Below, in pieces: positions 15,437-24,842 of a stretch of DNA of 43,413 bases. Source of the stretch: Chlamydiota bacterium (GTDB lineage Bacteria; Chlamydiota; Chlamydiia; Chlamydiales; JAAKFR01); the NCBI GenBank assembly GCA_013287335.1, contig JABDDZ010000008.1, forward strand, positions 1 through 43,413. Reading direction: 5' to 3'. Made by a program: the position numbers and the translations under genes. The notes below the pieces were generated by a model. It saw only the letters and a program-made list of their open reading frames with translations, made no database searches and was not told where the DNA came from. Position 1 is the stretch's first letter, and each line of letters opens with the position of its first letter.

Positions 15437-17587
15437 ATGATTAAAAACTCTTTGGGGTTTACCATTTTCAAATTTATCGCCACTCTCTTGATTCTCTTCT
15501 TTTTGGGGATGATCTACTGGTCGCTTATCCTTTTAGAAGATGATATGAAGCATCTCACCACCTCTTTCAGGGATTTAAAACAGGAAGTAGAGGGGATGAG
15601 AATCGATACACAAAAAATGCGCACTTCTCTTGGTGAGATCTCTTCTAACAAAGCTCACGATTTGACAAGCAGGAGCTCTTCTAATGAGGAGAGAAGCGAG
15701 TCGATTTCTGAAGCTAAGTATTCACATATGGATCCGAAGCTTCCTAATCTATTTGAGAAAGACCTTTTTTATAAAAAGACGCTTCCCTTGATTCTTGGGG
15801 ATCACTTCCGTCCCTTCGGTATTCGCCATGAGGGAAGGCTGGGACATCCTGAAAATTTCCACCCCTTTAATGCCTTCCGTGATGTAGGGACGATGGTTAA
15901 TATGTGTACAGGCTCCATTGCAGAGATGCAGTTTGGCAAATATGAGACCCTAGCCCCTAGCCTGGCAATTAAAATGGAGGCTAAACCACTTGCCAGTAGT
16001 CCCAAAGCTTTTGAATATTGGGTCTTTTTACGGGACGATCTTTTCTGGCAGCCTCTAAAAGAGGAACATTTTCCAAAAGATGTGCAGCTTGATGCACATT
16101 TTTTGCAAAAGCATAAGGTTACAGCTTACGACTTTAAATTTTTCTATGATGCGATCATGAATCCCAGCGTAGAGGCCGGGCGGGCTTTTTCCCTAAGGTC
16201 TTATTATGCTGATATTGAAGAGTTCCGAGTTATCGATCCCTTAACTTTTGTGGTGAGATGGAAGCAGGAGCCCATCTATGATTTTGAACTTGGAAAAGAA
16301 GTTCCTAAAGTGCGCTATAGCGCAAAAGGATTAACAGGCTCTCTTCAGCCTCTTGCTCAATTTGTCTTTCAATATTTTGCCGATGGAAAAAAAATTGTCG
16401 AAGAGGACCAAGACCCTATGACCTATCAGACAAATTCTGTTTGGGCGCAAAATTTTACGAATCATTGGGCTAAAAATGTTATTCCAAGCTGCGGCCCCTG
16501 GCAATTTGGCGGAAGCACTGATGAGGGGATCTTGTTTCAAAGAAATTCTGATTATTTCGACTCAAACGCAGTTCTTGTAAATGGTTTAAATTACACTTTT
16601 AAAGAGAATTTAGAGGGTATCTGGCAAGATTTCAAATCGGGAAAGTCAGATATGTTAACCCTCAGCCCAAGCCAGCTGCCCGAATATGAGGAATTTTTAA
16701 AAAGCCCCGCCTACGCTTACCAAAGAAGTGAGGGATTAGCGATTCGCGAACTTGACTATGTTGATAAATCCTTTTTCTATATTGGATGGAACCAGGCAAC
16801 ACCCTGGTTCGAAGAGCGGGAAGTGCGTAAAGCAATGACCCTTGCTATTGATCGTAACAGGATCATTGCACACAATCTCAATGAGATGGGGGTTGCTATT
16901 ACTGGGCCTTTCTATCGCTATTCTCCGGCCTACGACCCCTCAATTGAGGCGTGGCCCTATGATCCTGATGAAGCAAAAAGAATTCTTGACCATGCGGGAT
17001 GGATAGATAGGGATGGAAGTGGAATCCGTGGGAAAATCATCGATGGGAAGCAAGTTCCCTTCCGCTTCACCCTTACCTACTACGCCAAGAGTTTTGCAGC
17101 AAAGGTAGTCTCAGAATATATCGCTACAACGCTTAAGGAGATTGGGGTCGAATGCCGATTAAGTGGAATTGATATCACCGATATATCGCGTCTTTTTGAA
17201 GATAAATCCTTCGATGCCCTCTATATGGGATGGGCATTGGCAGCTCCTCCCGAAGAGCCAAGACAAATCTGGCATTCCAGTGGATCGGCTGTCAAAGGCT
17301 CCTCCAATGCGGTGAGCTTTAAGAATAAAGAGGCAGATAAAATTATTGAAGCTCTTGAGTATGAGTATGATCCTGAAAAACGTAAAGCGCTTTACCATCG
17401 ATTTCATAGTATCATTCACCATGAGCAGCCCTATACCTTTCTCTACTCTCCCAAAGTCAAGCTGCTCTATCGAGAGTATGTAAAAAATCTCTTTATTCCT
17501 CGGGATAGGCAAGATCTTATTCCAGAAGCTGATGTTTCAGAGCCCGACTATAAGATTATTTACATTACACCTCACCCGGAAAGCTGA
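15437..17587 (+). CDS. oppA: Oligopeptide ABC transporter substrate-binding protein, membrane-anchored
   Basis: Family 5 solute-binding protein for peptides (or related compounds) on the outer face of the inner membrane. Unlike standard OppA it starts with an uncleaved-looking membrane span (about 9-33, FKFIATLLILFFLGMIYWSLILL) followed by a predicted coiled coil (about 35-70, DLKQEVEGMRIDTQKMRTSL), then the binding domain from about residue 120 on. Family features include LAPSLAIKM, FWQPLKE, VTAYDFKFFYDAIMNP, FYIGWNQATPWFEEREVRKAMTLAIDR, and YDPDEAKRILDHAGW. AGGA lies 8 nt before the ATG. At 716 aa it is longer than E. coli OppA because of the anchor and coiled coil. First gene of an oppABC set. 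The true substrate is not readable. Confidence 0.88.
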   Translation: MIKNSLGFTIFKFIATLLILFFLGMIYWSLILLEDDMKHLTTSFRDLKQEVEGMRIDTQKMRTSLGEISSNKAHDLTSRSSSNEERSESISEAKYSHMDPKLPNLFEKDLFYKKTLPLILGDHFRPFGIRHEGRLGHPENFHPFNAFRDVGTMVNMCTGSIAEMQFGKYETLAPSLAIKMEAKPLASSPKAFEYWVFLRDDLFWQPLKEEHFPKDVQLDAHFLQKHKVTAYDFKFFYDAIMNPSVEAGRAFSLRSYYADIEEFRVIDPLTFVVRWKQEPIYDFELGKEVPKVRYSAKGLTGSLQPLAQFVFQYFADGKKIVEEDQDPMTYQTNSVWAQNFTNHWAKNVIPSCGPWQFGGSTDEGILFQRNSDYFDSNAVLVNGLNYTFKENLEGIWQDFKSGKSDMLTLSPSQLPEYEEFLKSPAYAYQRSEGLAIRELDYVDKSFFYIGWNQATPWFEEREVRKAMTLAIDRNRIIAHNLNEMGVAITGPFYRYSPAYDPSIEAWPYDPDEAKRILDHAGWIDRDGSGIRGKIIDGKQVPFRFTLTYYAKSFAAKVVSEYIATTLKEIGVECRLSGIDITDISRLFEDKSFDALYMGWALAAPPEEPRQIWHSSGSAVKGSSNAVSFKNKEADKIIEALEYEYDPEKRKALYHRFHSIIHHEQPYTFLYSPKVKLLYREYVKNLFIPRDRQDLIPEADVSEPDYKIIYITPHPES

Positions 17588-17600
17588 TGCAGATGGAAAT

Positions 17601-19097
17601 ATGACAAATTATATCATCCGCAGGCTTTTTCTCCTCCCACTCACCCTATTCGCAATCATTCTTGTTAACTTTATTATTATCAATTTAGCTCCCGGGGACC
17701 CTGTGAGCGTTGCTGAAATTTCGAGTACCGGGGAGGCTGCAAAGGCAGCTGATAGGGGAATGACTCGCGGAGAGACTCATTATCTGCAATTTCGAGAGCA
17801 TTATGGTTTGACGCTTCCTCTTTTTTTTAACCCCTGGCCCTCCATTAAAGAATTTCAAGTGATAACCGCTCTGGGGCAGATCGCAAATAGAAAGCAAAAA
17901 GCCGCAGATCCCAAAGAGATGAGTTCTCAAGATTACCACGCTCTTCGGACTCTCTGGGGGGATAGGGCTCGCTTTATCATGCCTATTTTGATAAGAATTG
18001 CAATAGACCCCGGCGAGCCCATTGAAATACGCAAAGCAGCTGCAAATCTTTTCATCAGGGGGGGTATTAAGCAGGGGTATATTGGACCTGATCTTTCCAG
18101 TGAGGAAAAAATGCAAAATCGTAAAATCGCTGCAGATAATGCCCTTTTGCATAAGCTTCGTCTTGGAGAGGATTCTCCTGAAATGTTAGACCAAAAACTT
18201 AGTCAGCTTCATGCCTGGTTCCTCGCAAATGAAAAATTTGAAAATTTCAAACCGGAGGGAGCTGAAAAGATTAAAATCTTCTTCTTCGATACCCGTTTTT
18301 CGCGCTACCTATCAAGGGTCATAACATTAGATTTTGGAACTCTTAGAAATGATGCTAATAAAACAGTGATCAGCGAAGTGGCTAAGAGAATCAAATACTC
18401 TCTAACCCTTGCATTAATCCCTATGCTCTTCACTTTTGCTCTCTGTCAAGTTTTTGGGATGATGATGGCAATTTACCATACAAGATGGCAGGATGTCTCA
18501 TTAAATATCCTCTTTTTGATCCTCTTTGCGATCCCGATTTTTGTTGTGGCCCCCTTTCTAATTGAGAAGGTTGCACTCCATAAAACTTTCCCCTTAACAT
18601 CTATTCCCATTCCCTATAGCGGTTTTCATAGCGAAAATGCCATCTACCAAAACCTCACATCCAATAAAAGACTTGCCGATATTCTCCTTCACATCTTTCT
18701 TCCTCTACTTGCCATCATGTATGGGACCTTGGCTGTTCAAGCAAGGCTTTCACGCACTGCGATTTTGGAAGTCTTAAGGCAAGATTATGTGAGAACGGCA
18801 AGGGCCAAGGGGCTCTCTCGGCCCACGATTCTTATCAAACATGTTGGGCGGAATGCTGCGATCACCATTGTCACATCTCTTGCTGCCTCTTTGGGGATTA
18901 TATTGGGAGGTTCACTAATTGTTGAGACGGTATTTCAAATTAATGGATTTGGAAGATTTTTTTACGAAGCAATTATTAATCGAGATTTTAATGTGATTCT
19001 CTTTTCTGCCTTTGCAAGCTCTTTTTTGACTCTTGTCGGCTATCTTCTTGCGGATATCTCCTACACCCTTCTAGATCCGAGGGTAAGTTTAGAATGA
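17601..19097 (+). CDS. oppB: Oligopeptide ABC transporter permease OppB, with large periplasmic insertion
   Basis: Membrane channel subunit of the DppB/OppB type. I choose ATG 17601 (GGA upstream; MTNYIIRRLFLLP is a typical DppB opening) over a start 69 nt earlier inside oppA. Span 1 covers about 8-30, ending in NLAPGDPV. The usual short periplasmic loop is split: YGLTLPLFF is followed by about 190 extra residues, many helical and alanine-rich (IEIRKAAANLFIRG looks HEAT-like), before ITLDFGTL resumes the family pattern. The remaining spans follow, with the permease EAA loop RTARAKGLSRPTILIKHVGRNA and GGSLIVETVFQI. The insertion should lie on the periplasmic side, next to OppA. It overlaps oppC by 4 nt. 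Confidence 0.9.
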   Translation: MTNYIIRRLFLLPLTLFAIILVNFIIINLAPGDPVSVAEISSTGEAAKAADRGMTRGETHYLQFREHYGLTLPLFFNPWPSIKEFQVITALGQIANRKQKAADPKEMSSQDYHALRTLWGDRARFIMPILIRIAIDPGEPIEIRKAAANLFIRGGIKQGYIGPDLSSEEKMQNRKIAADNALLHKLRLGEDSPEMLDQKLSQLHAWFLANEKFENFKPEGAEKIKIFFFDTRFSRYLSRVITLDFGTLRNDANKTVISEVAKRIKYSLTLALIPMLFTFALCQVFGMMMAIYHTRWQDVSLNILFLILFAIPIFVVAPFLIEKVALHKTFPLTSIPIPYSGFHSENAIYQNLTSNKRLADILLHIFLPLLAIMYGTLAVQARLSRTAILEVLRQDYVRTARAKGLSRPTILIKHVGRNAAITIVTSLAASLGIILGGSLIVETVFQINGFGRFFYEAIINRDFNVILFSAFASSFLTLVGYLLADISYTLLDPRVSLE

Positions 19098-20893
19098 ATC
19101 AAGATGAACACTATCCAACCTACATGGGAATGATCTGGGGACAGTTTAAGAAAAAGCCTTTTGGGATGGGCGCTCTGGTTGTCCTCTCACTTTTTGTGAT
19201 CGTTGGGCTCTATGCTCCTCTATTTGCCTCTTCAAAACCTTTGGCTGTCGTCTATGAGGGAAAAGTTTATTTCCCTCTCTTGCGTTATCTTTTTTATACA
19301 GGTTTTTATACAAAACGGGTCGATATTTTCTATAATCTGTTGATGTTTACTCTTCCTATTGGAATCATAGGAGCCTCTCTTCTTAACAGGTGGGGAAAAA
19401 AAGCTATCCGCCCCTTTATCTATTTTCTTTTCTTTATTCAACTTCTTCTCTTTCTTGTTTTTTCATTTGGCATTATAAAAAATCCCGCCGGCGTCTCAAA
19501 ACTTTCACACCAGAGACAGGAGGAGCTTCAAAAAGTCATCGATTTTAGACAGGATCCGCTTCTTTTACCCATCACGACCTCCTCAAGCTGGGAGTTTGAT
19601 CTCAAATACCTCTCTGATTACGATAAGCTTAGTTACCTTTTGCGCTACCGGCAAAGGAAAAAGGAGCATGAAGAGCTTCAGCCCTTCGCTATCACCTATG
19701 AGCGTGAGACTAATAAGAAGATGCCCACGCTCTTCTCTATGGATCAAAATAACTTTCAACAAGAGCTCGATCGCATCAATGCTACTATTAAAGGGAGCGA
19801 AGGGGCAGCATTAGCTGCAAAGGAGAGGCTAGGGGAGTTGACAAGCGCTTATCTTCCCTTCTCTCTTTCGATGCTTCTTGCAAAAAAAGAGCTTGAAGCA
19901 GCGCAAGGAGAGCTCCGCTCTCTAGAGAAGATAAAAGCTCCCGAAGAGACTCTTGCCAAGGTTAAGGAGAAGGTAATAGCTGCAGAAGCTCTTTATGGGA
20001 AAATTCTTCAGGATGGCAGCAAAGAAAGGGATGCCTTGATAGCTGCCAAACAGAGCATTAAGAGATGGGAGAATGCGAGGGCTAAAAAAGCCTACCTCGT
20101 TGATCGGGAGAGATGGCTTGAAGAGGGGCAAACGAGGATCTCTTTTGAAATCCCGGCACTCTTACGTCCCTTTCACTGGGAGGATGATGCCGGAGGACAG
20201 CAGAGCATCAATAAGTATATTCCTTGGTGGCATTTGACTCGCATTAACAGGAAGGACCTTCTCTCAGCAATACTCTTTGGAGTTAGGATCTCTCTTGTTG
20301 TGGGGATAAGCAGTGTTTTAATCTCCTTAATTATTGGGATTCCGCTTGGAATGGTCTCAGGATATTTTGCCGGAAAGACAGATATCATCATCTTCCGCTT
20401 TATTGAGATCTGGGAGGCGATGCCCACGTTTTTCATGCTTCTCCTCGTTGTTGCAATCACTCAGAGTAAGTCGATATTTCTTGTCGTTGGTATTCTTGGG
20501 ATCTTTGGATGGACAGGATTTGGACGGTTTATACGTGGAGAGACTCTCAAGCAGAGGGGGCTTCCTTATGTGATGGCTTGCAGGAGTCTCGGCTTTTCGA
20601 ATCGGCATATCATGTTTTCGCATATTCTTCCCAATGCCATTCCTCCTATTTTAACCCTTCTTCCCTTTTCGATGATGGCAGCGATCACAAGTGAGGCGGG
20701 CCTCTCCTTTTTGGGGCTTGGAGAGGAGGGGTCTGCTTCCTGGGGAGTTTTAATGGATGAGGGGCGCTCCGTTTTTCCGGGAGAGAGCTATCTTCTCTGG
20801 CCTCCTGCAATCCTCCTCACGATTCTCCTTATCTCAATAGCTATTGTCGGCGATGCTCTGCGAGATGCCATCGACCCTAAAATGCAACGTTAA
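19094..20893 (+). CDS. oppC: Oligopeptide ABC transporter permease OppC, with large insertion
   Basis: Second channel subunit. Span 1 (about 18-38) is followed by an insertion of about 280 residues instead of a short loop: it starts with two extra hydrophobic segments (FYNLLMFTLPIGIIGASLL and IYFLFFIQLLLFLVFSFGII) and continues with a long charged, coiled-coil-like region (KKELEAAQGELRSLEKIKAPEE). The normal OppC core resumes at WWHLTRINRKDLLSAILFGVRISL, with the EAA loop YVMACRSLGFSNRHIMFSHILPNA, EAGLSFLGLG and DALRDAIDP at the end. The ATG overlaps the oppB stop (ATGA). No oppD or oppF ATPase follows in the window, so they must be encoded elsewhere. 599 aa is about twice the E. coli protein. 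Confidence 0.9.
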   Translation: MNQDEHYPTYMGMIWGQFKKKPFGMGALVVLSLFVIVGLYAPLFASSKPLAVVYEGKVYFPLLRYLFYTGFYTKRVDIFYNLLMFTLPIGIIGASLLNRWGKKAIRPFIYFLFFIQLLLFLVFSFGIIKNPAGVSKLSHQRQEELQKVIDFRQDPLLLPITTSSSWEFDLKYLSDYDKLSYLLRYRQRKKEHEELQPFAITYERETNKKMPTLFSMDQNNFQQELDRINATIKGSEGAALAAKERLGELTSAYLPFSLSMLLAKKELEAAQGELRSLEKIKAPEETLAKVKEKVIAAEALYGKILQDGSKERDALIAAKQSIKRWENARAKKAYLVDRERWLEEGQTRISFEIPALLRPFHWEDDAGGQQSINKYIPWWHLTRINRKDLLSAILFGVRISLVVGISSVLISLIIGIPLGMVSGYFAGKTDIIIFRFIEIWEAMPTFFMLLLVVAITQSKSIFLVVGILGIFGWTGFGRFIRGETLKQRGLPYVMACRSLGFSNRHIMFSHILPNAIPPILTLLPFSMMAAITSEAGLSFLGLGEEGSASWGVLMDEGRSVFPGESYLLWPPAILLTILLISIAIVGDALRDAIDPKMQR

Positions 20894-21113
20894 TCAAAAT
20901 TATTCACCACAGACTTGACTTTAGGATTGTTGGATCGAAGATCTAAAGAATAACATGATAAGCAGGATGGGCAGGATAGATTGGTCTTATTCTAATATTT
21001 CATAAACATGGGAGGGCAAATTTGTATAAAAACTTTTGTTTCGATATTTTTCGATTATTTTTGTGTTCTTTAGCGAATGCGAAAAAAATACAATTGCACA
21101 GCAAACTAAATAT
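20894..21113. other. Non-coding stretch with dispersed repeat fragments
   Basis: No convincing gene is seen. At 20905-20928 lies CACCACAGAC followed by TTGACTTTAGGATT, a segment that recurs in inverse orientation at 25932-25969. At 20955-20980 lies TGATAAGCAGGATGGGCAGG, a fragment of the CAGGAT-type short repeats scattered in many planctomycete, chlamydial and archaeal genomes as I recall. The rest is AT-rich. Confidence 0.5.
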
Positions 21114-21314
21114 TTATTCATTTTTTTCATTATCCTTTGCCAAAGCTTTCCAAGCAAACAGGCGATGTTCGCCCTGTTTATCTTCTTGCCATTTATAGTT
21201 CCCCTCTTCGGCTTTTCCTTCAAATGTCATTTCTTTTAAAATAAGCACTTTACATTTTTGACCTTTTTGAGGGAAAAATGTCATTTCCTTCCATTCTTCT
21301 TCATTGATTTTCAT
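21114..21314 (-). CDS. Small charged hypothetical protein, 66 aa
   Basis: Not recognised. The frame encodes a Lys/Glu-rich protein with two EMTF units (residues 10-13 and 28-31) spaced around a short hydrophobic strand (KCKVLILKEMTF), then Trp- and His-containing segments, so it could be a small folded soluble protein. Codons resemble nearby genes. No good Shine-Dalgarno sequence precedes the ATG at 21314. Competing frames on both strands are of lower quality. It stands alone between oppC and the Inc-like gene at 21523. Confidence 0.45.
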   Translation of the reverse strand: MKINEEEWKEMTFFPQKGQKCKVLILKEMTFEGKAEEGNYKWQEDKQGEHRLFAWKALAKDNEKNE

Positions 21315-21488
21315 AGAGAGGCCTACGTTTTATCATTGCAACAAGATGAACTCAAATCTAAAAATATACAAATACTTTTTTGTTTAAATTATCTAAGAAT
21401 CAATGATGGAAAGCCAATGGTGTAAATTATTTTTTTAATATGAATTTAGAGCAGATTGTTCTTAATTTTTTTTTAATCTTTGATAGGT

Positions 21489-21494
21489 TATAAT
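21489..21494 (+). promoter_or_regulatory. Possible -10 element for the gene at 21523
   Basis: TATAAT lies 28 bp before the chosen ATG. The upstream region is a long T-rich tract with no clear -35. The 187 bases between the small gene and here are otherwise featureless and AT-rich. Confidence 0.35.
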
Positions 21495-21522
21495 AGAGAG
21501 GTTGAATTTTTGGGATATCGCA

Positions 21523-23052
21523 ATGTCAGCTCGAAAGATCGGAGAAGCCCCTCTAGTTAAGGTCACTTTTTGGGATAATGCATTGGGGAAATGTACAAAA
21601 AACTTTCTCCTTATCACAGGAGTTGCTCTTCTCATCATCATCCCACTCTCTGTAGCAATTACAGGATGGTTGGGGGTCCTGGGAGGACATTGGAGCTGGC
21701 TCCAGGGACTTAACTCACTGCTCACTTTTTATTGGGGAGGGGTGCCCTATCTGATGGGTGGATTAGGGAGTGTCGGGGTAGCACTTGTAGTTCTAGGGCT
21801 TATGGTTTACTCCGTTCATCTGCTTCTTTCAAATAAAAATAAGATTATTATTCACGGTAAGGATCCTTCAAGAGCACAAACCTTCGGTCTAGGAGCTGCG
21901 CCTCCTCCCTTTGTACAAGTAAAAAAAGCCACCATCCCAATTTACTGGCCTTATGAACTTAAAGAAGAACATTTTGCAAGGAGTGTTGCTCCTAAAATTT
22001 ATAAAAAAGCTAAAATCATGGACGCTGAAAAGCTGCTCTATGCCTGCAAAGACTCTGACAATTATACAATTTTTCAGGTAATTGAAGGTGAAGTAAAAAA
22101 AGTATCTACCTCTCCGGATCTTGATACATTGAAAGCGTTGTTCAGTACGATAGCCCCAGATGACTACCTGATAGTTACTGATTTTGACGATATAATAGCT
22201 CGAGATAGAGCAATGAAGAGAAAAGAGGCACAAATAGAGACGCATGAAAACAGAATTAAAGTTTTAATATCTGAATTAGAAGCTCTTGAGAAAGGGTATA
22301 AGAAAGTAAAGATTGTTTATCTTACCCAAAACTATAACCTTCGCAGATTTTACTTCTTTTACTTTAGGAAGGTAAATAGGGAATTTCAACTTATGAACTC
22401 CCCTATGTATTCTGATGAATTTAGGCAAACGGCTATGTCGATGAGCTGTAAAAATTATAGAAAACTCGATATCGCTGAAGATAATGTCATAAATCTCGAT
22501 GCAATCAAAAGAGCAGTTAGATTTGAGAAGCAAGATATTATCCCAACAGAGATTGCGGATGTCAGGAAAGCTTTTGAAGAACATGAAACATTCCTGAAAA
22601 GAGAGAAGCTAGGACTGCTATTTAAAGCAGTGGGGGAAGATCCTAAAAATTCAATCAGCAACGGTTTCTTGATTATTGCTACAATAGAGGAGCATTGGGC
22701 CGAAGATAATCTTATAGAGGTTTTCAACGATAAAGTGAATGGTGACTCTTCTTATACAGACCACACCTTCTTTTCTAATCTCCAACATCTGAAAGCAATA
22801 GCTAATTTAAACATCTTCACCATCCCTGAGTTGGAAGATCAACTTAAACCACTGGTGACAACAACTCCTGGTGAGCAGGTCATTTTTGTCTGCCAAAGTG
22901 TTGTAAAGGGAGATGACTCCCGCTTTTTCATTTATGAAATAACAGATAAGGACATCTCTTTTGCTTTTGATGGGAGATCCATTTCTGAAGTGGTAAATCA
23001 CATTAACTTCGCATTCAGGCATCATAGAGTTGTCACCGATTTCAAATATTAA
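21523..23052 (+). CDS. Candidate Inc protein with large C-terminal domain, 509 aa
   Basis: Unrecognised family. I prefer ATG 21523, with GGGA about 7 nt upstream, over TTG 21502. After about 25 polar residues come two hydrophobic segments (NFLLITGVALLIIIPLSVAITGW and GGVPYLMGGLGSVGVALVVLGLMVYSVHLLL) with a short Trp/Gly-rich linker, matching the bilobed Inc pattern. A soluble domain of nearly 400 residues follows, mixed alpha/beta with a charged helical stretch (MKRKEAQIETHENRIKVLISELEALEKGYKKVKI). There is no signal peptide, which fits type III export. The large tail would face the host cytosol if this is an Inc protein. It converges on ggt with a 4-nt overlap. Confidence 0.65.
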   Translation: MSARKIGEAPLVKVTFWDNALGKCTKNFLLITGVALLIIIPLSVAITGWLGVLGGHWSWLQGLNSLLTFYWGGVPYLMGGLGSVGVALVVLGLMVYSVHLLLSNKNKIIIHGKDPSRAQTFGLGAAPPPFVQVKKATIPIYWPYELKEEHFARSVAPKIYKKAKIMDAEKLLYACKDSDNYTIFQVIEGEVKKVSTSPDLDTLKALFSTIAPDDYLIVTDFDDIIARDRAMKRKEAQIETHENRIKVLISELEALEKGYKKVKIVYLTQNYNLRRFYFFYFRKVNREFQLMNSPMYSDEFRQTAMSMSCKNYRKLDIAEDNVINLDAIKRAVRFEKQDIIPTEIADVRKAFEEHETFLKREKLGLLFKAVGEDPKNSISNGFLIIATIEEHWAEDNLIEVFNDKVNGDSSYTDHTFFSNLQHLKAIANLNIFTIPELEDQLKPLVTTTPGEQVIFVCQSVVKGDDSRFFIYEITDKDISFAFDGRSISEVVNHINFAFRHHRVVTDFKY

Positions 23053-24770
23053 ATGCCGGATGCGAGACCCTCGCGGCGGGGGTCTACACCGCCGATGAGG
23101 TTTTTTTGTGTAACTTCAATGCCTACACTTCCACTATTCATGGATGTGATCTCAACGTCATTATCTAAAGCTTCCAACTCTTTACGAGTCTCTACGATGA
23201 ATGTATCCTCCTCAAGCTCAATTGGCTTAAGTAAGGAAGCGTAGTGGGGGAAAGAGATTGCTTCCTGGATATTCATTTTAAAATCTAAAACTCCAAAGAG
23301 CACCTCGGCTACATATTCAATGATAAGGCTACCACCTGCTGATCCAACAGTGAGAAAAAGGCCTCCATCGCGATCAAAGACAAGAGTGGGAGTCATAGAG
23401 GAGAGGGGTCTTTTCCCTCCCTGGACGCGATTGGCAACTTTTTTCCCCTCTTTTTCGGGGTTAATTGCAAAGTCTGTGAGCTGATTATTGAGAAAAAACC
23501 CTGCCGCCATCACTTTAGAACCGAATGCATTTTCAATGCTTGAGGTCATTGAAACAGCATTTCCCTCACTATCGATAATGGATATGTGCGTTGTTGAAGG
23601 AAATTCAGGGGACTCCCCCTCAGTGCAGCAATTTTGAGGTTTTGCCATCCAACTCTTTGGCCACTCTCCCGCCTCCACATTTCCAAAAGCATATTTGGTC
23701 CCAAGAAGCTTTGAGCGAGAGTTGAGGTAGGATTTTGAAATGAGAGCGGGAACAGGAGTTGGAAAAAAAGCAGGGTCGGCAATATACATGTTCCGATCGG
23801 CGTAAGCGAGACGGCTTGCCTGGCAAAAGAGGTCGATAAATTGAGGAGATCCAAGTGAGAGATGAGCAAAATTCTGGGTTTCGCAGATACCCAGAATTTG
23901 GGCCAGGGTAATCCCCCCCGATGAGGGGGGAGGGGCTGTGACAATTGTATAGGAGCGGTAGTTGAAAAAAAGCGGGGAGCAGATGAGCGGTCTATAGTTT
24001 GCAAGATCAGAAAGAGAGAGAAGGCCAGGATTCACTTCTGAATGCTGTACAGCTTCAACGATTTTGTACGCAAGTGCCCCCTCATAAAAAGGGGAGCTTC
24101 CCTCATCTGCAATAAGGCGTAAAGTGGCTGCAAGGGAGGGGTTTTTTAGAAGGCTTCCGGTAGGCTTTGGGGTGGTCCCATCGCTCTCAAAAAAGAGTTT
24201 TTGAGCTTCTTCAAAATTATTAAGGCCAGGTGTCGTAGCAATTAATTGATGTAATCGGGGAGAGAGGGGAAACCCTTTTTCGGCAAGATCAATTGCTCGT
24301 GCAAAAAGTTTTTTCCAGGGCAATCTCCCCTTTTTTTGGTGAGCTAGCTCAAGCATCCGTAAGACTCCCGGAACTCCTACAGATCGTCCTCCATTGATGA
24401 GCTCATCATGGGGGGGGAAAATCCCATTGGTAAGAAAAAGGTTCTCATCCGCAAGGATGGGCGCTGTCTCTCTTCCATCAAAAAAAACCACCCGTTCATC
24501 TTTTTTATCGAAGTAGAGCAAAAAAGCTCCCCCTCCAATACCCGATGACTGAGGTTCAACAACATTTAAAACCGCTTGAGCTGTAATTAATGCATCGATT
24601 GAACTCCCCCCCTCTTCAAGGATCTGAAGAGCTGCCTCTGTTGCATGAGGGTTGGCTGTTGCGACCATCATCTTTTGTGCAAAGACGGGCTGCCTTTCTC
24701 GGTAGCCTGTTGATGATTCGGGTTCTGACATTTCTCCAAGAAAGATAAAAGGAAAAAGAAACTTTAGCAT
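23049..24770 (-). CDS. ggt: Gamma-glutamyltransferase
   Basis: Ntn-hydrolase that cleaves or transfers the gamma-glutamyl group of glutathione and related peptides, normally in the periplasm. The precursor self-cleaves before a catalytic Thr; here that is the first Thr of STTHIS (about residue 393 from the chosen start). Also seen: GIGGGAFLLYFD, FDGRETAP, GVPGVLRMLELAH, PPSSGGITLAQIL, ADRNMYIADP, the glycine pair in VGSAGGSLII, and LSSMTPTLV. I start at ATG 24770, with GGGAG upstream; its N-terminus has a short hydrophobic stretch (LKFLFPFIFLG) that may act as signal sequence. Length (573 aa) is typical. It may supply glutamate or cysteine precursors, or degrade host glutathione. Confidence 0.93.
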   Translation of the reverse strand: MLKFLFPFIFLGEMSEPESSTGYRERQPVFAQKMMVATANPHATEAALQILEEGGSSIDALITAQAVLNVVEPQSSGIGGGAFLLYFDKKDERVVFFDGRETAPILADENLFLTNGIFPPHDELINGGRSVGVPGVLRMLELAHQKKGRLPWKKLFARAIDLAEKGFPLSPRLHQLIATTPGLNNFEEAQKLFFESDGTTPKPTGSLLKNPSLAATLRLIADEGSSPFYEGALAYKIVEAVQHSEVNPGLLSLSDLANYRPLICSPLFFNYRSYTIVTAPPPSSGGITLAQILGICETQNFAHLSLGSPQFIDLFCQASRLAYADRNMYIADPAFFPTPVPALISKSYLNSRSKLLGTKYAFGNVEAGEWPKSWMAKPQNCCTEGESPEFPSTTHISIIDSEGNAVSMTSSIENAFGSKVMAAGFFLNNQLTDFAINPEKEGKKVANRVQGGKRPLSSMTPTLVFDRDGGLFLTVGSAGGSLIIEYVAEVLFGVLDFKMNIQEAISFPHYASLLKPIELEEDTFIVETRKELEALDNDVEITSMNSGSVGIEVTQKNLIGGVDPRREGLASGI

Positions 24771-24842
24771 CAGCTCTCCCACTTTGCAAAATTATTCGCA
24801 GTTCTTGCCTTTTATCACAAATATTCCGTATATATCCAGGAT

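Noticed and set aside
20987-21223. 78-codon minus-strand frame overlapping the small 66-aa gene
   Set aside because: Low-quality composition and no ribosome site; the 66-aa frame in the same place reads better.
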